Assembly (NCBI RefSeq): GCF_013359725.1
Contig: NZ_JABFMW010000003.1
Coordinates: 170,362 to 234,361, forward strand
DNA: 64,000 nucleotides
Reading direction: 5' to 3'
Origin: Pseudarthrobacter sp. C4D7
Lineage (GTDB): Bacteria > Actinomycetota > Actinomycetes > Actinomycetales > Micrococcaceae
The notes under the pieces are model-generated. The model had not been told where the DNA came from, searched no databases, and saw only the letters and a program-made list of their open reading frames with translations. The position numbers were made by a program, and so were the translations under genes. Positions 43,794 to 52,354 of this stretch are shown in pieces. Numbering within the stretch: position 1 is the stretch's first letter; the number at the start of each line of letters is the position of its first letter.

Positions 43794-44936
43794 GTGGGAC
43801 TCAAAGGACATTGGTACCGGGGCGGCACCAGCAAGTGCTGGCTCTTCGATGCCAGGGACGTGGCCCTCCACGCCCCCACCCGCGAGGACATCCCCGCACT
43901 GCTGTCAGCCGCCTTCGGCGCAGCGGACGCGCGGCAGCTGGACGGCGTGGGCGGCGGAACATCCACCACGTCGAAGGCTGCAGTCATCTGGGCAACCCCC
44001 GGCGCCGAGGCGCACCTCGACTACCTTTTCGCCCAGGTGGGAATCGGTGACCCCACCGTGGAGCTCAGTTCCAACTGCGGCAACTGCGCCACCGCCATTG
44101 CCCTGTTCGCCGTCCAGACGGGCATCGTTCCCGCCCGGGACGGCATGACCAAGGTCCGCATGCGCCACATCACCTCCGGCGCCGTGCTCAGCGGATCGGT
44201 GCCCACCCCCGGCGGCCACATTCCCAAGTCCGGCCTGGCCCGGGTCCCGGGCAGCAGTGCCGCCGGCGTTCCCGTCAGCCTCTCGTTCCACGGCCCCTGG
44301 GGCCAGAACACCGGAGCACTGCTGCCCACCGGCAACCCGGTGGACCAGCTGCAGGTCAACGGCAGGGCCCTGGACGCAACAATGGTGGACGCCGGCGCCC
44401 CCGCCGTGCTTCTCGCAGCCGACCAGGCCGGCGTCGACCTTTCCTCGATGACGGACAACCTCAGCGCCCAGCTGCCGGACCTTATCGCGGCACGGGCATC
44501 GGCCGGCCTCATCATGGGGCTGCGGAAGCCTGAGGATCCGCCGCAGAACGCTGTCCCGAAAGTCGGGGTTGTGGCGCCTGCCGGCGATTACACCGCCGCG
44601 GACGGAACAACCATCACCGCCGGCAGCCACGACGTGCGGGTGCGGATGCTGTCCATGCTCGCACCGCACCCGGCCATCGGCCTGACCTCAGCCGTGGCCG
44701 TTGCCCTGGCATCCTCGCTGCAGTCATCGGTCGTGGCCACCGCAGCAGCCCAAGCACCCTCCACCGGTACCGGAACCCCCCGCCTGCTGCGGATCGGGAC
44801 CCCCGCCGGCGTGATCACCGCCGAAATCATCACCGATGACACCGGCGCCGTCAGCGAAGTGGCCCTCCACCGGGCAGCCCGCCACATCGCCACCGCAGAC
44901 ATCGACGTGGCCCCCGCCGCCGAACTGTCCGCCTAA
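43794..44936 (+). CDS. PrpF-family isomerase
   Basis: The 380-residue protein has the PrpF opening with a RGGTSKCWLF motif, carrying the cysteine used as acid/base in this family, and a second conserved SSNCGNCATAIALFA segment. Members isomerise double bonds in unsaturated organic acids such as methylaconitate, methylitaconate or oxalomesaconate. The GTG start at 43794 is supported by GGGAGAAA upstream. A dicarboxylate symporter follows 54 bases later, so the pair likely imports and isomerises an unsaturated di- or tricarboxylate. Propionate genes that accompany prpF proper are not in the window, so the exact substrate is open. Confidence 0.85.
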   Translation: MGLKGHWYRGGTSKCWLFDARDVALHAPTREDIPALLSAAFGAADARQLDGVGGGTSTTSKAAVIWATPGAEAHLDYLFAQVGIGDPTVELSSNCGNCATAIALFAVQTGIVPARDGMTKVRMRHITSGAVLSGSVPTPGGHIPKSGLARVPGSSAAGVPVSLSFHGPWGQNTGALLPTGNPVDQLQVNGRALDATMVDAGAPAVLLAADQAGVDLSSMTDNLSAQLPDLIAARASAGLIMGLRKPEDPPQNAVPKVGVVAPAGDYTAADGTTITAGSHDVRVRMLSMLAPHPAIGLTSAVAVALASSLQSSVVATAAAQAPSTGTGTPRLLRIGTPAGVITAEIITDDTGAVSEVALHRAARHIATADIDVAPAAELSA

Positions 44937-44990
44937 AACCTCCATCTCCTTGCCCCGTCACCAGGGCCGCACCAAACAGGAAGTTGTTCA

Positions 44991-46301
44991 ATGAAGATCA
45001 AATCCATCCTCGGACACCTCTATGTCCAGGTACTCATCGGAGTCGCGCTCGGCGTCGTTGTAGGCGCACTGTGGCCGGACCTCGGTTCGTCCCTCAAGCC
45101 CCTCGGCGACGGCTTCGTGAAACTCGTGAAGTTCATGATCGCCCCCATCGTGTTCTGCACCATCGTGGGAGGCATCACCTCCCTGCGGGACACCAAGAAG
45201 GTGGGCCCCACCCTGATCCGTTCGCTGGGCCTCTTCTACGCCCTGACCGCACTCGCCCTGGCCCTGGGCCTGGCCGCGGTGACGCTGTTCCAGCCCGGCG
45301 CCGGCATGCACATCGATCCCACCCACCTGGATACCTCGGTGGCGCAGAAGTACACCACGCAGCTGCCCAGCAGCAACCCCGTGGACTTCATCCTGAGCAT
45401 CATCCCCACCACGTTCGTTGGCGCCTTCGCCGACGGTGAAGTCCTGCCCGTGCTGGTCATTGCCATGCTGTGCGGTTTCGCCTTCAGCAAGCTCGGGGCA
45501 CCGGGCCAGCTGGCCCTGAAGGTGGTCAACAGCTTCAACAAGCTGCTCTTCATCATGTTCGGCTACATCATGAAGGTAGCTCCCCTGGGCGCCTTCGGGG
45601 CCATGGCCTTCACCGTGGGCAAGTACGGCGCCCACTCCATCGGCAACCTCGGCATGCTGATCCTTGCCTTCTACGCGGCCTGCATCGTCTTCGTGGTGGT
45701 GGGCCTGGGCATCCTGGCCAAGGTTACCGGCTTCAGCCTGTGGCAGATCCTGCGCTACTTCAAGGACGAATTCCTGATCGTCCTGGCCACCTCCTCCAGC
45801 GAACCGGTCCTGCCGCGCCTGCTGTCCAAGCTCGAGCGGATCGGCTGCGACCGCAGCGTTGTGGGCCTCGTGGTCCCCACCGGCTACTCCTTCAACCTGA
45901 CCGGAACGGCCATCTACCTCACCCTCGCCTCCATGTTCATCGCCCAGGCCTGCGACATCCACCTCAGCTGGGGCCAGATCCTGCTGATGCTCGGCATGAT
46001 GCTGCTGACCTCCAAGGGCGCGGCCGGCGTCACCGGCAGTGGTTTCGTAGCCCTGGTGGCCACCCTGACGGTCATGCCCACCCTGCCGGTGGCCGGTGTG
46101 GCCCTCATCGTTGGGATCGACCGCTTCATGAGCGAGGCCCGCGCCCTCACCAGCACGGTCTGCAACATCGTCTCCTGCGTGGCCATCGCCAAGTGGCAGG
46201 GTGAGCTGGACATGGCCAAGCTCCGCTCCGAACTCCAGGCGGGCTTCGTGCCCACCGAGGCGGAAAAGATCCAGCTGGCCGAACCGGCCCTGGCCCACTA
46301 A
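44991..46301 (+). CDS. Dicarboxylate:cation symporter (DctA/DAACS family)
   Basis: The 436-residue protein has eight main hydrophobic segments plus re-entrant hairpin features of the glutamate/C4-dicarboxylate family. These include a serine-rich loop (VLATSSSEPVLPRL), the TGYSFNLTGTAIY motif and TSKGAAGVTGSGFVAL. These form the substrate and cation sites in known structures. It should take up C4-dicarboxylates or related acids with protons or sodium. It follows the PrpF-type isomerase gene in the same operon, with AGGAAG ten bases before the ATG. A related acid such as fumarate or an unsaturated analogue is a reasonable substrate guess. Confidence 0.9.
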   Translation: MKIKSILGHLYVQVLIGVALGVVVGALWPDLGSSLKPLGDGFVKLVKFMIAPIVFCTIVGGITSLRDTKKVGPTLIRSLGLFYALTALALALGLAAVTLFQPGAGMHIDPTHLDTSVAQKYTTQLPSSNPVDFILSIIPTTFVGAFADGEVLPVLVIAMLCGFAFSKLGAPGQLALKVVNSFNKLLFIMFGYIMKVAPLGAFGAMAFTVGKYGAHSIGNLGMLILAFYAACIVFVVVGLGILAKVTGFSLWQILRYFKDEFLIVLATSSSEPVLPRLLSKLERIGCDRSVVGLVVPTGYSFNLTGTAIYLTLASMFIAQACDIHLSWGQILLMLGMMLLTSKGAAGVTGSGFVALVATLTVMPTLPVAGVALIVGIDRFMSEARALTSTVCNIVSCVAIAKWQGELDMAKLRSELQAGFVPTEAEKIQLAEPALAH

Positions 46302-46327
46302 CCGGCCGGCAGGCCACCACCCAACGT

Positions 46328-46363
46328 GTTTGCCCGGGATCCCAGCAGGGGTCCCGGGCAAAC
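46328..46363 (+). terminator. Long hairpin after the symporter gene
   Basis: A 16-bp stem with one wobble pair, GTTTGCCCGGGATCCC against GGGGTCCCGGGCAAAC, spans 46328-46363. The following bases, CCTTGCAAGG, are not a T run. It may be a terminator or a processing signal that separates the symporter from the small ORF downstream. Confidence 0.6.
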
Positions 46364-46407
46364 CCTTGCAAGGGGACTACTTCACCACCCCCACGGAAAG
46401 GACCGAC

Positions 46408-46494
46408 ATGAGTGAGCGCCCAACGGAGCAGGAAACCGCGGAAGACTGCGACGCCCGCACGTGCTTTTACTGCCAAAGCCCGGAAACCGACTAG
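46408..46494 (+). CDS. 28-residue CxxC microprotein
   Basis: A short frame with GGAAAGGA upstream encodes 28 residues: an acidic, Glu- and Thr-rich N terminus followed by TCFYCQSPETD. The CxxC pair suggests a metal-binding knuckle or redox site. The strong ribosome site and placement after a hairpin, on the same strand as the symporter, support real translation, though the length leaves doubt. No family is recognised. The rest of the gap to 46713 holds only a hairpin repeat. Confidence 0.45.
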   Translation: MSERPTEQETAEDCDARTCFYCQSPETD

Positions 46495-46615
46495 CGGCCC
46501 GGCCGTCAGCCCCTTTCAGCACAGCAGGCCCTAGGCCCACTGCTCCCACACCGTCAGCTGCAAGCTAATGGTCCCGGGCGCGCCAGCCACGCCAGCACCA
46601 GCCTCCGCGGACGGG

Positions 46616-46659
46616 CCGACGGCGGCACCCACCCCGCCGCCGTCGTCGTCCCTTCCAGC
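46616..46659. repeat. Dispersed GC-rich hairpin repeat, copy 3
   Basis: The copy reads CCGACGGCGGC, then a loop, then GCCGCCGTCGTCGTCC and CTTCCAGCG, matching copies at 38679 and 41776. It lies between the microprotein and the convergent monooxygenase gene, where a bidirectional terminator is expected. Confidence 0.65.
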
Positions 46660-46712
46660 GAGCCCGGTCCTCCCGGCAAAACCGCCCCGATCCGCAAAGT
46701 CAGCCCAGCGCA

Positions 46713-48086
46713 TCAGGCCCGGACCTCCGCAAAGGCCCCGTCAGGCAGGCGTACCGGCAGCTCCAGCCCCAAATGTTCTCGGAGCGTGGCGCCCCGGTAC
46801 TCCGTGGGGTACACGCCGCGTTCCTGCAGCTCCGGCACCAGGTGGTTCACGATGTCATCCAGCCCGCTGGGGACCAGCCACGGCGAGATGTTGAACCCGT
46901 CCACGGCGCCCACCCGCGCGTAGCCGGCCAGTTGGTCCGCCACCGCCGTGTAGGAGCCTGTGAAGGTGGCATCGGTCCGAGCGGTCTTGGAGGTGACAAA
47001 CTGCCGGATGGACAGCCCCTTGTCCTTGGCCTCGGCCCGCCACTGGTCCGCCAGCTGCCGGGCCTTGGCGCCGTGGAAACCGCTGCCGCGGGTTTCGGAT
47101 GTTTCCTCCACCACCGGGTCGATCTCCGGCAGCGGCCCGTCCGGATCGTAGGCGGAAAGCTCGCGGCCCCAGAACTGCTCCAGATAGGCAACCGCCTGCT
47201 GCGGGCCGATCTGCAGGCTCCGCACCCACTCCTTCTTCTCCGCCGCCTCGGCAGCGGTGGGCGCCAGGATGAACTCGCTGGCCGGCATGATCTGGACGGC
47301 GTTTGCCCCGCGCCCGGCGGCCAGGGACCGCTCCACGAGGTCCTTGCGGAACGCCACGGCATCATCGAACTTGGGGTGGGCGGAGAAGATGACGTCCGCC
47401 TGCCGGGCAGCGAAGTTCCGGCCTTCGGGCGAGTCTCCGGCCTGGAACAGCACCGGCCGGTACTGGGCGCTCCGCGGGAGCCGCGGCGTCACATCCACCG
47501 TGTAGTGCCGGCCCTCATGGTGCACCCGGCGGGCAGGGCCATCCGGCGTTTCCCACGAATCCCAGATCAGCTTGGCCGTTTCCACGAACGCCTCTGCATG
47601 CTTGTACCGGTCCGCGTGGTCCAGGTAGCCGCCGCGGCGGAAATTCGCCCCGGTCCAGGCGTTGTCCGTGGTCACGATGTTCCACGCCGCACGGCCGCCG
47701 GAAATCAGGTCCAGCGAGGCCAGCCGGTGGGCCAGGTCCGCAGGATCGTTGTACGTGGTGTTCTGGGTGGCCACCAGGCCAATGTTCTTTGTGACGGAAG
47801 CCAGGGCGGCCAGCATGGTCTGCGCATCCGGGCGGCCCACTACGTCCAGGGCGTGCGGGCGTCCCAGGTGTTCCCGCAGGCGCAGCCCTTCGCCCAGGAA
47901 GAACGCGGCGAAGAGCCCGCGCTCGGCGGTCTGGGCGACGCGGCGGAAGGATTCGAAGTCCGTCTGCGAGCCTGATTCCAGGGCCTTCCAGATGGTGCCG
48001 GAGTTGACGCCCTGGAAAAAGACGCCGAACTGGATCTGGCCGCTCGGCGTAAAGACGTCGGATTTAGCACGGGTGTGCTGTGTCAT
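46713..48086 (-). CDS. FMN-dependent monooxygenase of the NtaA/SnaA/DszA family
   Basis: The 457-residue protein has the family's opening (IQFGVFFQGVNSGTIW) and its central core, GLVATQNTTYNDPADLAHRL followed by GGRAAWNIVTTDN and GGYLDHADRYKHAEAF. These enzymes use reduced FMN from a separate reductase to oxygenate substrates, often next to sulfur or nitrogen. It is the last gene of an operon that also has a second flavin monooxygenase and an amino-acid-type ABC importer, an arrangement like the Bacillus genes that remove sulfur from S-alkylated cysteine (CmoJ/YtnJ type). It begins nine bases after the preceding stop. The specific substrate is inferred. Confidence 0.9.
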   Translation of the reverse strand: MTQHTRAKSDVFTPSGQIQFGVFFQGVNSGTIWKALESGSQTDFESFRRVAQTAERGLFAAFFLGEGLRLREHLGRPHALDVVGRPDAQTMLAALASVTKNIGLVATQNTTYNDPADLAHRLASLDLISGGRAAWNIVTTDNAWTGANFRRGGYLDHADRYKHAEAFVETAKLIWDSWETPDGPARRVHHEGRHYTVDVTPRLPRSAQYRPVLFQAGDSPEGRNFAARQADVIFSAHPKFDDAVAFRKDLVERSLAAGRGANAVQIMPASEFILAPTAAEAAEKKEWVRSLQIGPQQAVAYLEQFWGRELSAYDPDGPLPEIDPVVEETSETRGSGFHGAKARQLADQWRAEAKDKGLSIRQFVTSKTARTDATFTGSYTAVADQLAGYARVGAVDGFNISPWLVPSGLDDIVNHLVPELQERGVYPTEYRGATLREHLGLELPVRLPDGAFAEVRA

Positions 48087-48095
48087 TGTTTTCCC

Positions 48096-49157
48096 CTACT
48101 TTCCGGCACCGGCAGGCGCAGCGGCAGTTGCGTAGCGGCTGGCCGGACGGTCCAGGCCCAGCAGTCCGCGGAAGGTGCCGTCCTGCACCACCGGGCGGAG
48201 TGCCCCGCGGCGGCGCAGTTCCGGCAGCACCAGGCGGCCAAGTTCCTCCAGGTCAACAAAGAGCGACGCCGGGTGCAGCCGCACGCCGTCGGCCTCCTTT
48301 AGAAGGTCGGCCAGGAAGTCGGTGAGGCCGGCTGCGGAACCTGCGTAAGCTGCCCGGCCGCCGTCGAACGATGCACCCCGCGCTGCCGCAGCCTGCCCGC
48401 GGGCGTCCAGCACGACCTCCAGCTCGGCAATCACGGAAACCGGGGCACCCACCCGGGCGCGCACGTCACGGACCTCGGCAGCCAGCAGTTCCGGGGTGGG
48501 TGCAGACACCAGCACGGCGTCCAGGGCATCCACGGCAACGGCATCCAGCAGCGACGCCGGGACCAGCACGGGCGGCTGCCCCTGCAGCGGCCGCGGGATG
48601 ATGGATGGCCCCTTGACGGAGTAGCCGGCACCGGCAAAGCCGGCAGGCGTCTCGAAATCCGCGTAGTGCAGCTTGTCCACGTCGATGTATCGGCCGGTGG
48701 CGACGTCGCGGATCACGGCGTCGTCCTCCCAGGAATCCCAGAGCCGGCGGGATACCTCGATGGACGCTGCGGCCTCCTGTCCCAGCGCGGGGCCGGTGAC
48801 GGAGGAACGGCCGACGGCGGCAGCGGCCTCCGGGGATTCAGCCGCAGTGACGATCCACCCGGCGCGGCCGCCGGAGACGTAGTCCAGGCTGGCCAGCTGC
48901 GTGGAAACGTGGAACGGCTCCGTATATACAGTGTCAATTTCGGGGACCAGGGCGATGGTCCGGGACACCGGCCCCGCGAACGCGGCCCGCTGCAGCGCGT
49001 TCGTCCGTCCCGGTCCGGGGGCGTCGGTGAAGGTGGCGGCGTGGAAGCCCGCGGACTCTGCTGCCAGCACTGCGCGGGTGAGGTCCGCGCCGTCCCAGCC
49101 GGCGCCGTCGAGCTCGATCGCCAGGAAGCCTGGCCGGGCGGCGTGTTCTGCTGTCAT
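48096..49157 (-). CDS. LLM-class flavin monooxygenase
   Basis: The 353-residue protein has the luciferase-like fold (PGFLAIELDGAGWDGADL at the start, later TVYTEPFHVSTQLASLDYVS and GRAGWIV). It is shorter and more diverged than its neighbour, and parts of the C terminus are Ala-rich. It lies between the importer's binding-protein gene, which it overlaps by four bases, and the NtaA-type gene, so it probably acts on the same imported compound, in a way similar to CmoO/YtmO of Bacillus. A reductase supplying FMNH2 is not encoded in this operon. Confidence 0.85.
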   Translation of the reverse strand: MTAEHAARPGFLAIELDGAGWDGADLTRAVLAAESAGFHAATFTDAPGPGRTNALQRAAFAGPVSRTIALVPEIDTVYTEPFHVSTQLASLDYVSGGRAGWIVTAAESPEAAAAVGRSSVTGPALGQEAAASIEVSRRLWDSWEDDAVIRDVATGRYIDVDKLHYADFETPAGFAGAGYSVKGPSIIPRPLQGQPPVLVPASLLDAVAVDALDAVLVSAPTPELLAAEVRDVRARVGAPVSVIAELEVVLDARGQAAAARGASFDGGRAAYAGSAAGLTDFLADLLKEADGVRLHPASLFVDLEELGRLVLPELRRRGALRPVVQDGTFRGLLGLDRPASRYATAAAPAGAGK

Positions 49158-50212
49158 GATGCCTTTCCTGCCTGTGAGGGAGCGGCCGTAGCCTGTGCTG
49201 GGGCGTAGTAGTTTTCCGCTGTGATGGTTTTGGATTCGGGCAGTTCTTCCTCTGCCAGGCCCCAGCGTTCCAGGACCCTCCCGTAGGAGCCGTCCTTGAT
49301 GACCTCGTTGAGGGCCTCGGAGATCACCGGAGCTAGCCCGTTACCACGCAGCGTGGTGGCGGCCACCAGGGTCTCGGACGGCCAGCCGGCATTGACCTTG
49401 CCCACCACTTTCAGGTCGTCACGGGTGTTCTCCCGGTACACGGTGGACGGGTACGGCGCGATGTTCAGGTCCGTCCGGCCGGAGGACAGCGCCAGGATGG
49501 TATCGGCGTCGGACGAGTAATACTGCAGCGTGGCCGGCGCCTTGCCCTTCGCCTCCAGTTCCTTGTTCCAGGCCAGCAGGATCTTCTCCTGGTTGGTGCC
49601 GGAGCCCACGGAAATCTTCAAGCCGGAAATGTCGTCTGCGCCCTTGATGTCGTAGGTGGCGGACTTCCTGGCCTCGAACCCCATGTACGCGGCCCGGTAG
49701 CTGGCAAAGTCGAACAGCTTCACCCGGTCCTTGTTCACGCCCACGTTGGAGAAGACGGCCTCAAAGTCGCCGGACTGGGTCTTCAGCGGCCAGTTCTCCC
49801 AGGACGTGACCTGGACGTCGAGTTCCAGGCCGAGTTTGTCGGCCACCAGCTGGGCGATGTCCAGCTCGGAGCCGATGGGGGTCTTGTCGTCAGTGGCGTG
49901 GAAGGACAGCGGGATGGACCCGGCGGTGGTGGCGACGGTGAGCTTGCCGTCCTTGCCGATCAGTTCCGGGACCTCGGCGGCGAGCGCGGGGTCTTTGTCC
50001 GCCCGGATCCGCTGCTGGTCCGGCGAGGTGTTGTAGACGACGCCGTTGCGGGCCGCCGTCGCCTGCGCCCCTCCGCTGGGGTTGCCGGCAGCGGAGGCGC
50101 CAGGGTCGGCGCAGCCGGCGAGCGCGGCTGCGCCAAGGAGTGCGGTGCCAAGGAGGACGACGGCGGGACGCGCCGCGGGTGCGCGGCGGCGGCCGCTGGT
50201 GGGGAGAGCCAT
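49154..50212 (-). CDS. Amino-acid-type ABC importer binding lipoprotein (SBP family 3)
   Basis: The 352-residue protein has a lipobox LAGC (Cys34). Its type II binding fold has the motifs IPLSFHATDDKTPIGSELDI and SVGSGTNQEKILLAWNK, typical of family 3 proteins for polar amino acids and cystine. It captures the substrate outside the membrane for the permease and ATPase encoded upstream in the same operon. Partnership with two flavin monooxygenases points to a modified sulfur amino acid as ligand rather than a common amino acid. The start at 50212 lies nine bases after the ATPase stop. Confidence 0.9.
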   Translation of the reverse strand: MALPTSGRRRAPAARPAVVLLGTALLGAAALAGCADPGASAAGNPSGGAQATAARNGVVYNTSPDQQRIRADKDPALAAEVPELIGKDGKLTVATTAGSIPLSFHATDDKTPIGSELDIAQLVADKLGLELDVQVTSWENWPLKTQSGDFEAVFSNVGVNKDRVKLFDFASYRAAYMGFEARKSATYDIKGADDISGLKISVGSGTNQEKILLAWNKELEAKGKAPATLQYYSSDADTILALSSGRTDLNIAPYPSTVYRENTRDDLKVVGKVNAGWPSETLVAATTLRGNGLAPVISEALNEVIKDGSYGRVLERWGLAEEELPESKTITAENYYAPAQATAAPSQAGKAS

Positions 50213-50221
50213 GGGTGTTCC

Positions 50222-51046
50222 TTAGATGTTGAAGGCCGGTTCGAGCACCTTGGAGAAGAAGCTCCTGGTGCGCGGTTCCTGGGGGTTGCTGAAGATGTCC
50301 TGCGGGGTGCCCTGTTCCACGATCTGGCCCTGGTCCATGAACACCACGGTGTCCGCCACGTCGCGGGCGAAGCCCATCTCGTGGGTGACGACGATCAGGG
50401 TGGTGCCGGACGTGGCCAGTTCGCGGATAACGTCCAGGACCTCGTTGACCAGCTCCGGGTCGAGGGCGGAGGTGGGCTCGTCGAACAGCAGGATCTTGGG
50501 GTCCAGGGCCAGGGCGCGGGCAATCGCCACGCGCTGCTGCTGGCCGCCGGAGAGCTGGCGCGGGTAGGCGTCGGCCCGGTCCTTGAGGCCAACCCGGTCC
50601 AGCAGTTCCAGGCCGCGGCGGCGGGCTTCCGCCTTGGAGCGGCGCGCCTTGCCGGGTTGGTGCGCGACGACCGGCGCTTCCGCCACGTTCTCCAGCGCGG
50701 TCAGGTGCGGGAACAGGTTGAAGTTCTGGAACACCATGCCAATGTCGGTGCGCTGTTTCAGGATCTCCTTTTCCCGCAGTTCGTGCAGCCGGTCGCCGCG
50801 GACTTCGTAGCCCACCAGCCGGCCGTCGATGGTGATGTGGCCGCCGTCCACCTTCTCCAGGTGGTTGATGGTGCGCAGCAGGGTGGACTTGCCGGATCCG
50901 GAGGGGCCCACGATCACGGCTACTCCCCCGGGTTCCACGGTGAGGCTGACGCCTTTGAGGACTTCCGTGGGGCCGAAGGATTTGCGGACGCCGGTGATCT
51001 CCACCAGGCCGCGGGTGGCCGTGGGGGCGGTAAGGGTCTCAGTCAT
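50222..51046 (-). CDS. Amino-acid ABC importer ATPase
   Basis: The 274-residue ATPase has Walker [10 protein letters not shown] near residue 52, a Q-loop with [13 protein letters not shown], a signature [15 protein letters not shown] and a Walker [12 protein letters not shown]. This matches GlnQ/TcyC-type importers. The reading frame is open far upstream through the permease gene; I place the start at the ATG at 51046, which overlaps the permease stop by one base (TGATG). This is a normal-length ATPase; the long upstream frame is a by-product of GC-rich coding on the same strand. Confidence 0.9.
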   Translation of the reverse strand: MTETLTAPTATRGLVEITGVRKSFGPTEVLKGVSLTVEPGGVAVIVGPSGSGKSTLLRTINHLEKVDGGHITIDGRLVGYEVRGDRLHELREKEILKQRTDIGMVFQNFNLFPHLTALENVAEAPVVAHQPGKARRSKAEARRRGLELLDRVGLKDRADAYPRQLSGGQQQRVAIARALALDPKILLFDEPTSALDPELVNEVLDVIRELATSGTTLIVVTHEMGFARDVADTVVFMDQGQIVEQGTPQDIFSNPQEPRTRSFFSKVLEPAFNI

Positions 51047-52074
51047 CAGAAGTTCCTCCGGGTGGGGACTGCCGCGTGGGTGGCGAAGAATTTGCGGGCC
51101 TTCTGCAGGGGCGTCAGCGGCAGGTTCCGCACCGCGCCCTTGGAGTAGTGCCGTTCGATGTAGTACTGGAAGACGCTCAGCACGGAGGTGATCACGATGT
51201 ACCAGAGCGTGGCCACCAGCAGCAGCGGCAGGACCTGCTGCGTGCGGTTGTAGATGACCTGCACCGTGTAGAACAGCTCGGAGTAGGCCAGGACGTAGAC
51301 GATCGAGGTGCCCTTGACCAGGCCGATGATCTCGTTGAACGCGGTGGGCAGGATGGCGCGCATGGCCTGCGGCAGGACGATCCGGGTGGAACGGCGCCAG
51401 GCCGGGATGCCCAGGGCGGCCGCGGCTTCCAGCTGGCCCTGGTCCACGGACAGGATGCCGCCGCGGATGATCTCCGCCGAGTACGCCGCCTGGTTCAGGG
51501 TCAACCCCAGCACTGCTGCCGCGAACTGGCTGATCAGTGTGGTGGTCTGGACCTCGAAGAAGCGGACATCGGTGAACGGGATCCCTAAGCTGATCTTCTC
51601 GTACAGGTAGCCCAGGTTGTACCAAAGAAGCATCTGGACCAGCAGCGGCGTGGACCGGAAGATCCAGGAGAAGGTCCAGGACACCGAGACCAGCAGGGGC
51701 GATGCGGACAGCCGCATGAGCGCCAGGATGAAGCCCAGCACGAACCCCAGGATGCCGGAGATGGCGGTCAGCTTCAGCGTTTCCACCAGGCCGTTGACCA
51801 CGGACTGGGCGGTGAACCATTGGGCCACAACCCCCCACTCCCAGCGCGGATTGGTGGCCAGCGACCATGCCACGGCCAGGACGCCGAGCGCGACGACGGC
51901 GGTCCCCACCCAGCGCCACGGATGCTTTGCTGCCACCACCCGGTAGGACGAGTAGTCCGGGGCCTTCCGGGCGGCCGCCCCATCTTCGGGCCGCCGGGTT
52001 TTCGGTGGCGTTTCCGCCGGCGGTGCCGGCTGCGGCTGTTGTGACTGCGCCACGGTCGTTGCTGCTGAACTCAT
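51046..52074 (-). CDS. Amino-acid ABC importer permease
   Basis: The 342-residue permease has an unusual proline-rich N-terminal tail (about 35 residues with [15 protein letters not shown]). Hydrophobic helices and the conserved permease loop around [20 protein letters not shown] follow, where the coupling helix contacts the ATPase. It is the first gene of the minus-strand operon permease-ATPase-binding protein-monooxygenases. Only one permease gene is present, so the channel is probably a homodimer. The start at 52074 is divergent from the FAD-protein gene. Confidence 0.9.
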   Translation of the reverse strand: MSSAATTVAQSQQPQPAPPAETPPKTRRPEDGAAARKAPDYSSYRVVAAKHPWRWVGTAVVALGVLAVAWSLATNPRWEWGVVAQWFTAQSVVNGLVETLKLTAISGILGFVLGFILALMRLSASPLLVSVSWTFSWIFRSTPLLVQMLLWYNLGYLYEKISLGIPFTDVRFFEVQTTTLISQFAAAVLGLTLNQAAYSAEIIRGGILSVDQGQLEAAAALGIPAWRRSTRIVLPQAMRAILPTAFNEIIGLVKGTSIVYVLAYSELFYTVQVIYNRTQQVLPLLLVATLWYIVITSVLSVFQYYIERHYSKGAVRNLPLTPLQKARKFFATHAAVPTRRNF

Positions 52075-52354
52075 GTGCCACCTCGCTTCTCGTCGTGGGA
52101 TCCGGACGGGCCGTTGCCCCGGGTGGGACCGTTCGGCCCCTTGCTGGCTGCAAATCTAGGACCGGCCGGAACGGGCCAGCAAGGCGGCCGGTTGCAATAG
52201 TTCACGGGGCTTCGTACGGCGTCATGAGTCGATTCTTTGCGTCCCGTAACGCGCCGTGACGCGGAGTTAACGGCCGTGACCAGGCGCTCGACCGCCGTCG
52301 TCACGGCTGCCTAGCATGGGCACTCAATCCCAGCCCCCACTGTCAGGAGCATCC
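52075..52354. promoter_or_regulatory. Divergent promoter region of the sulfur-salvage-like cluster
   Basis: This 280-base gap lies between divergent operons whose genes appear to work together, so shared control is likely. It includes a stretch at about 52240-52280 with repeated CCGTAACGC/CCGTGACGC-like words. No single operator could be defined by eye. A Shine-Dalgarno AGGAG at 52346-52350 serves the FAD-protein gene. Confidence 0.4.

Noticed and set aside
51047..52153. Upstream extension of the amino-acid ATPase frame to 643 codons
   Set aside because: The added part lies entirely within the permease gene in another frame and is rich in Pro, Gly, His and Arg; the ATG at 51046 gives a normal ATPase.
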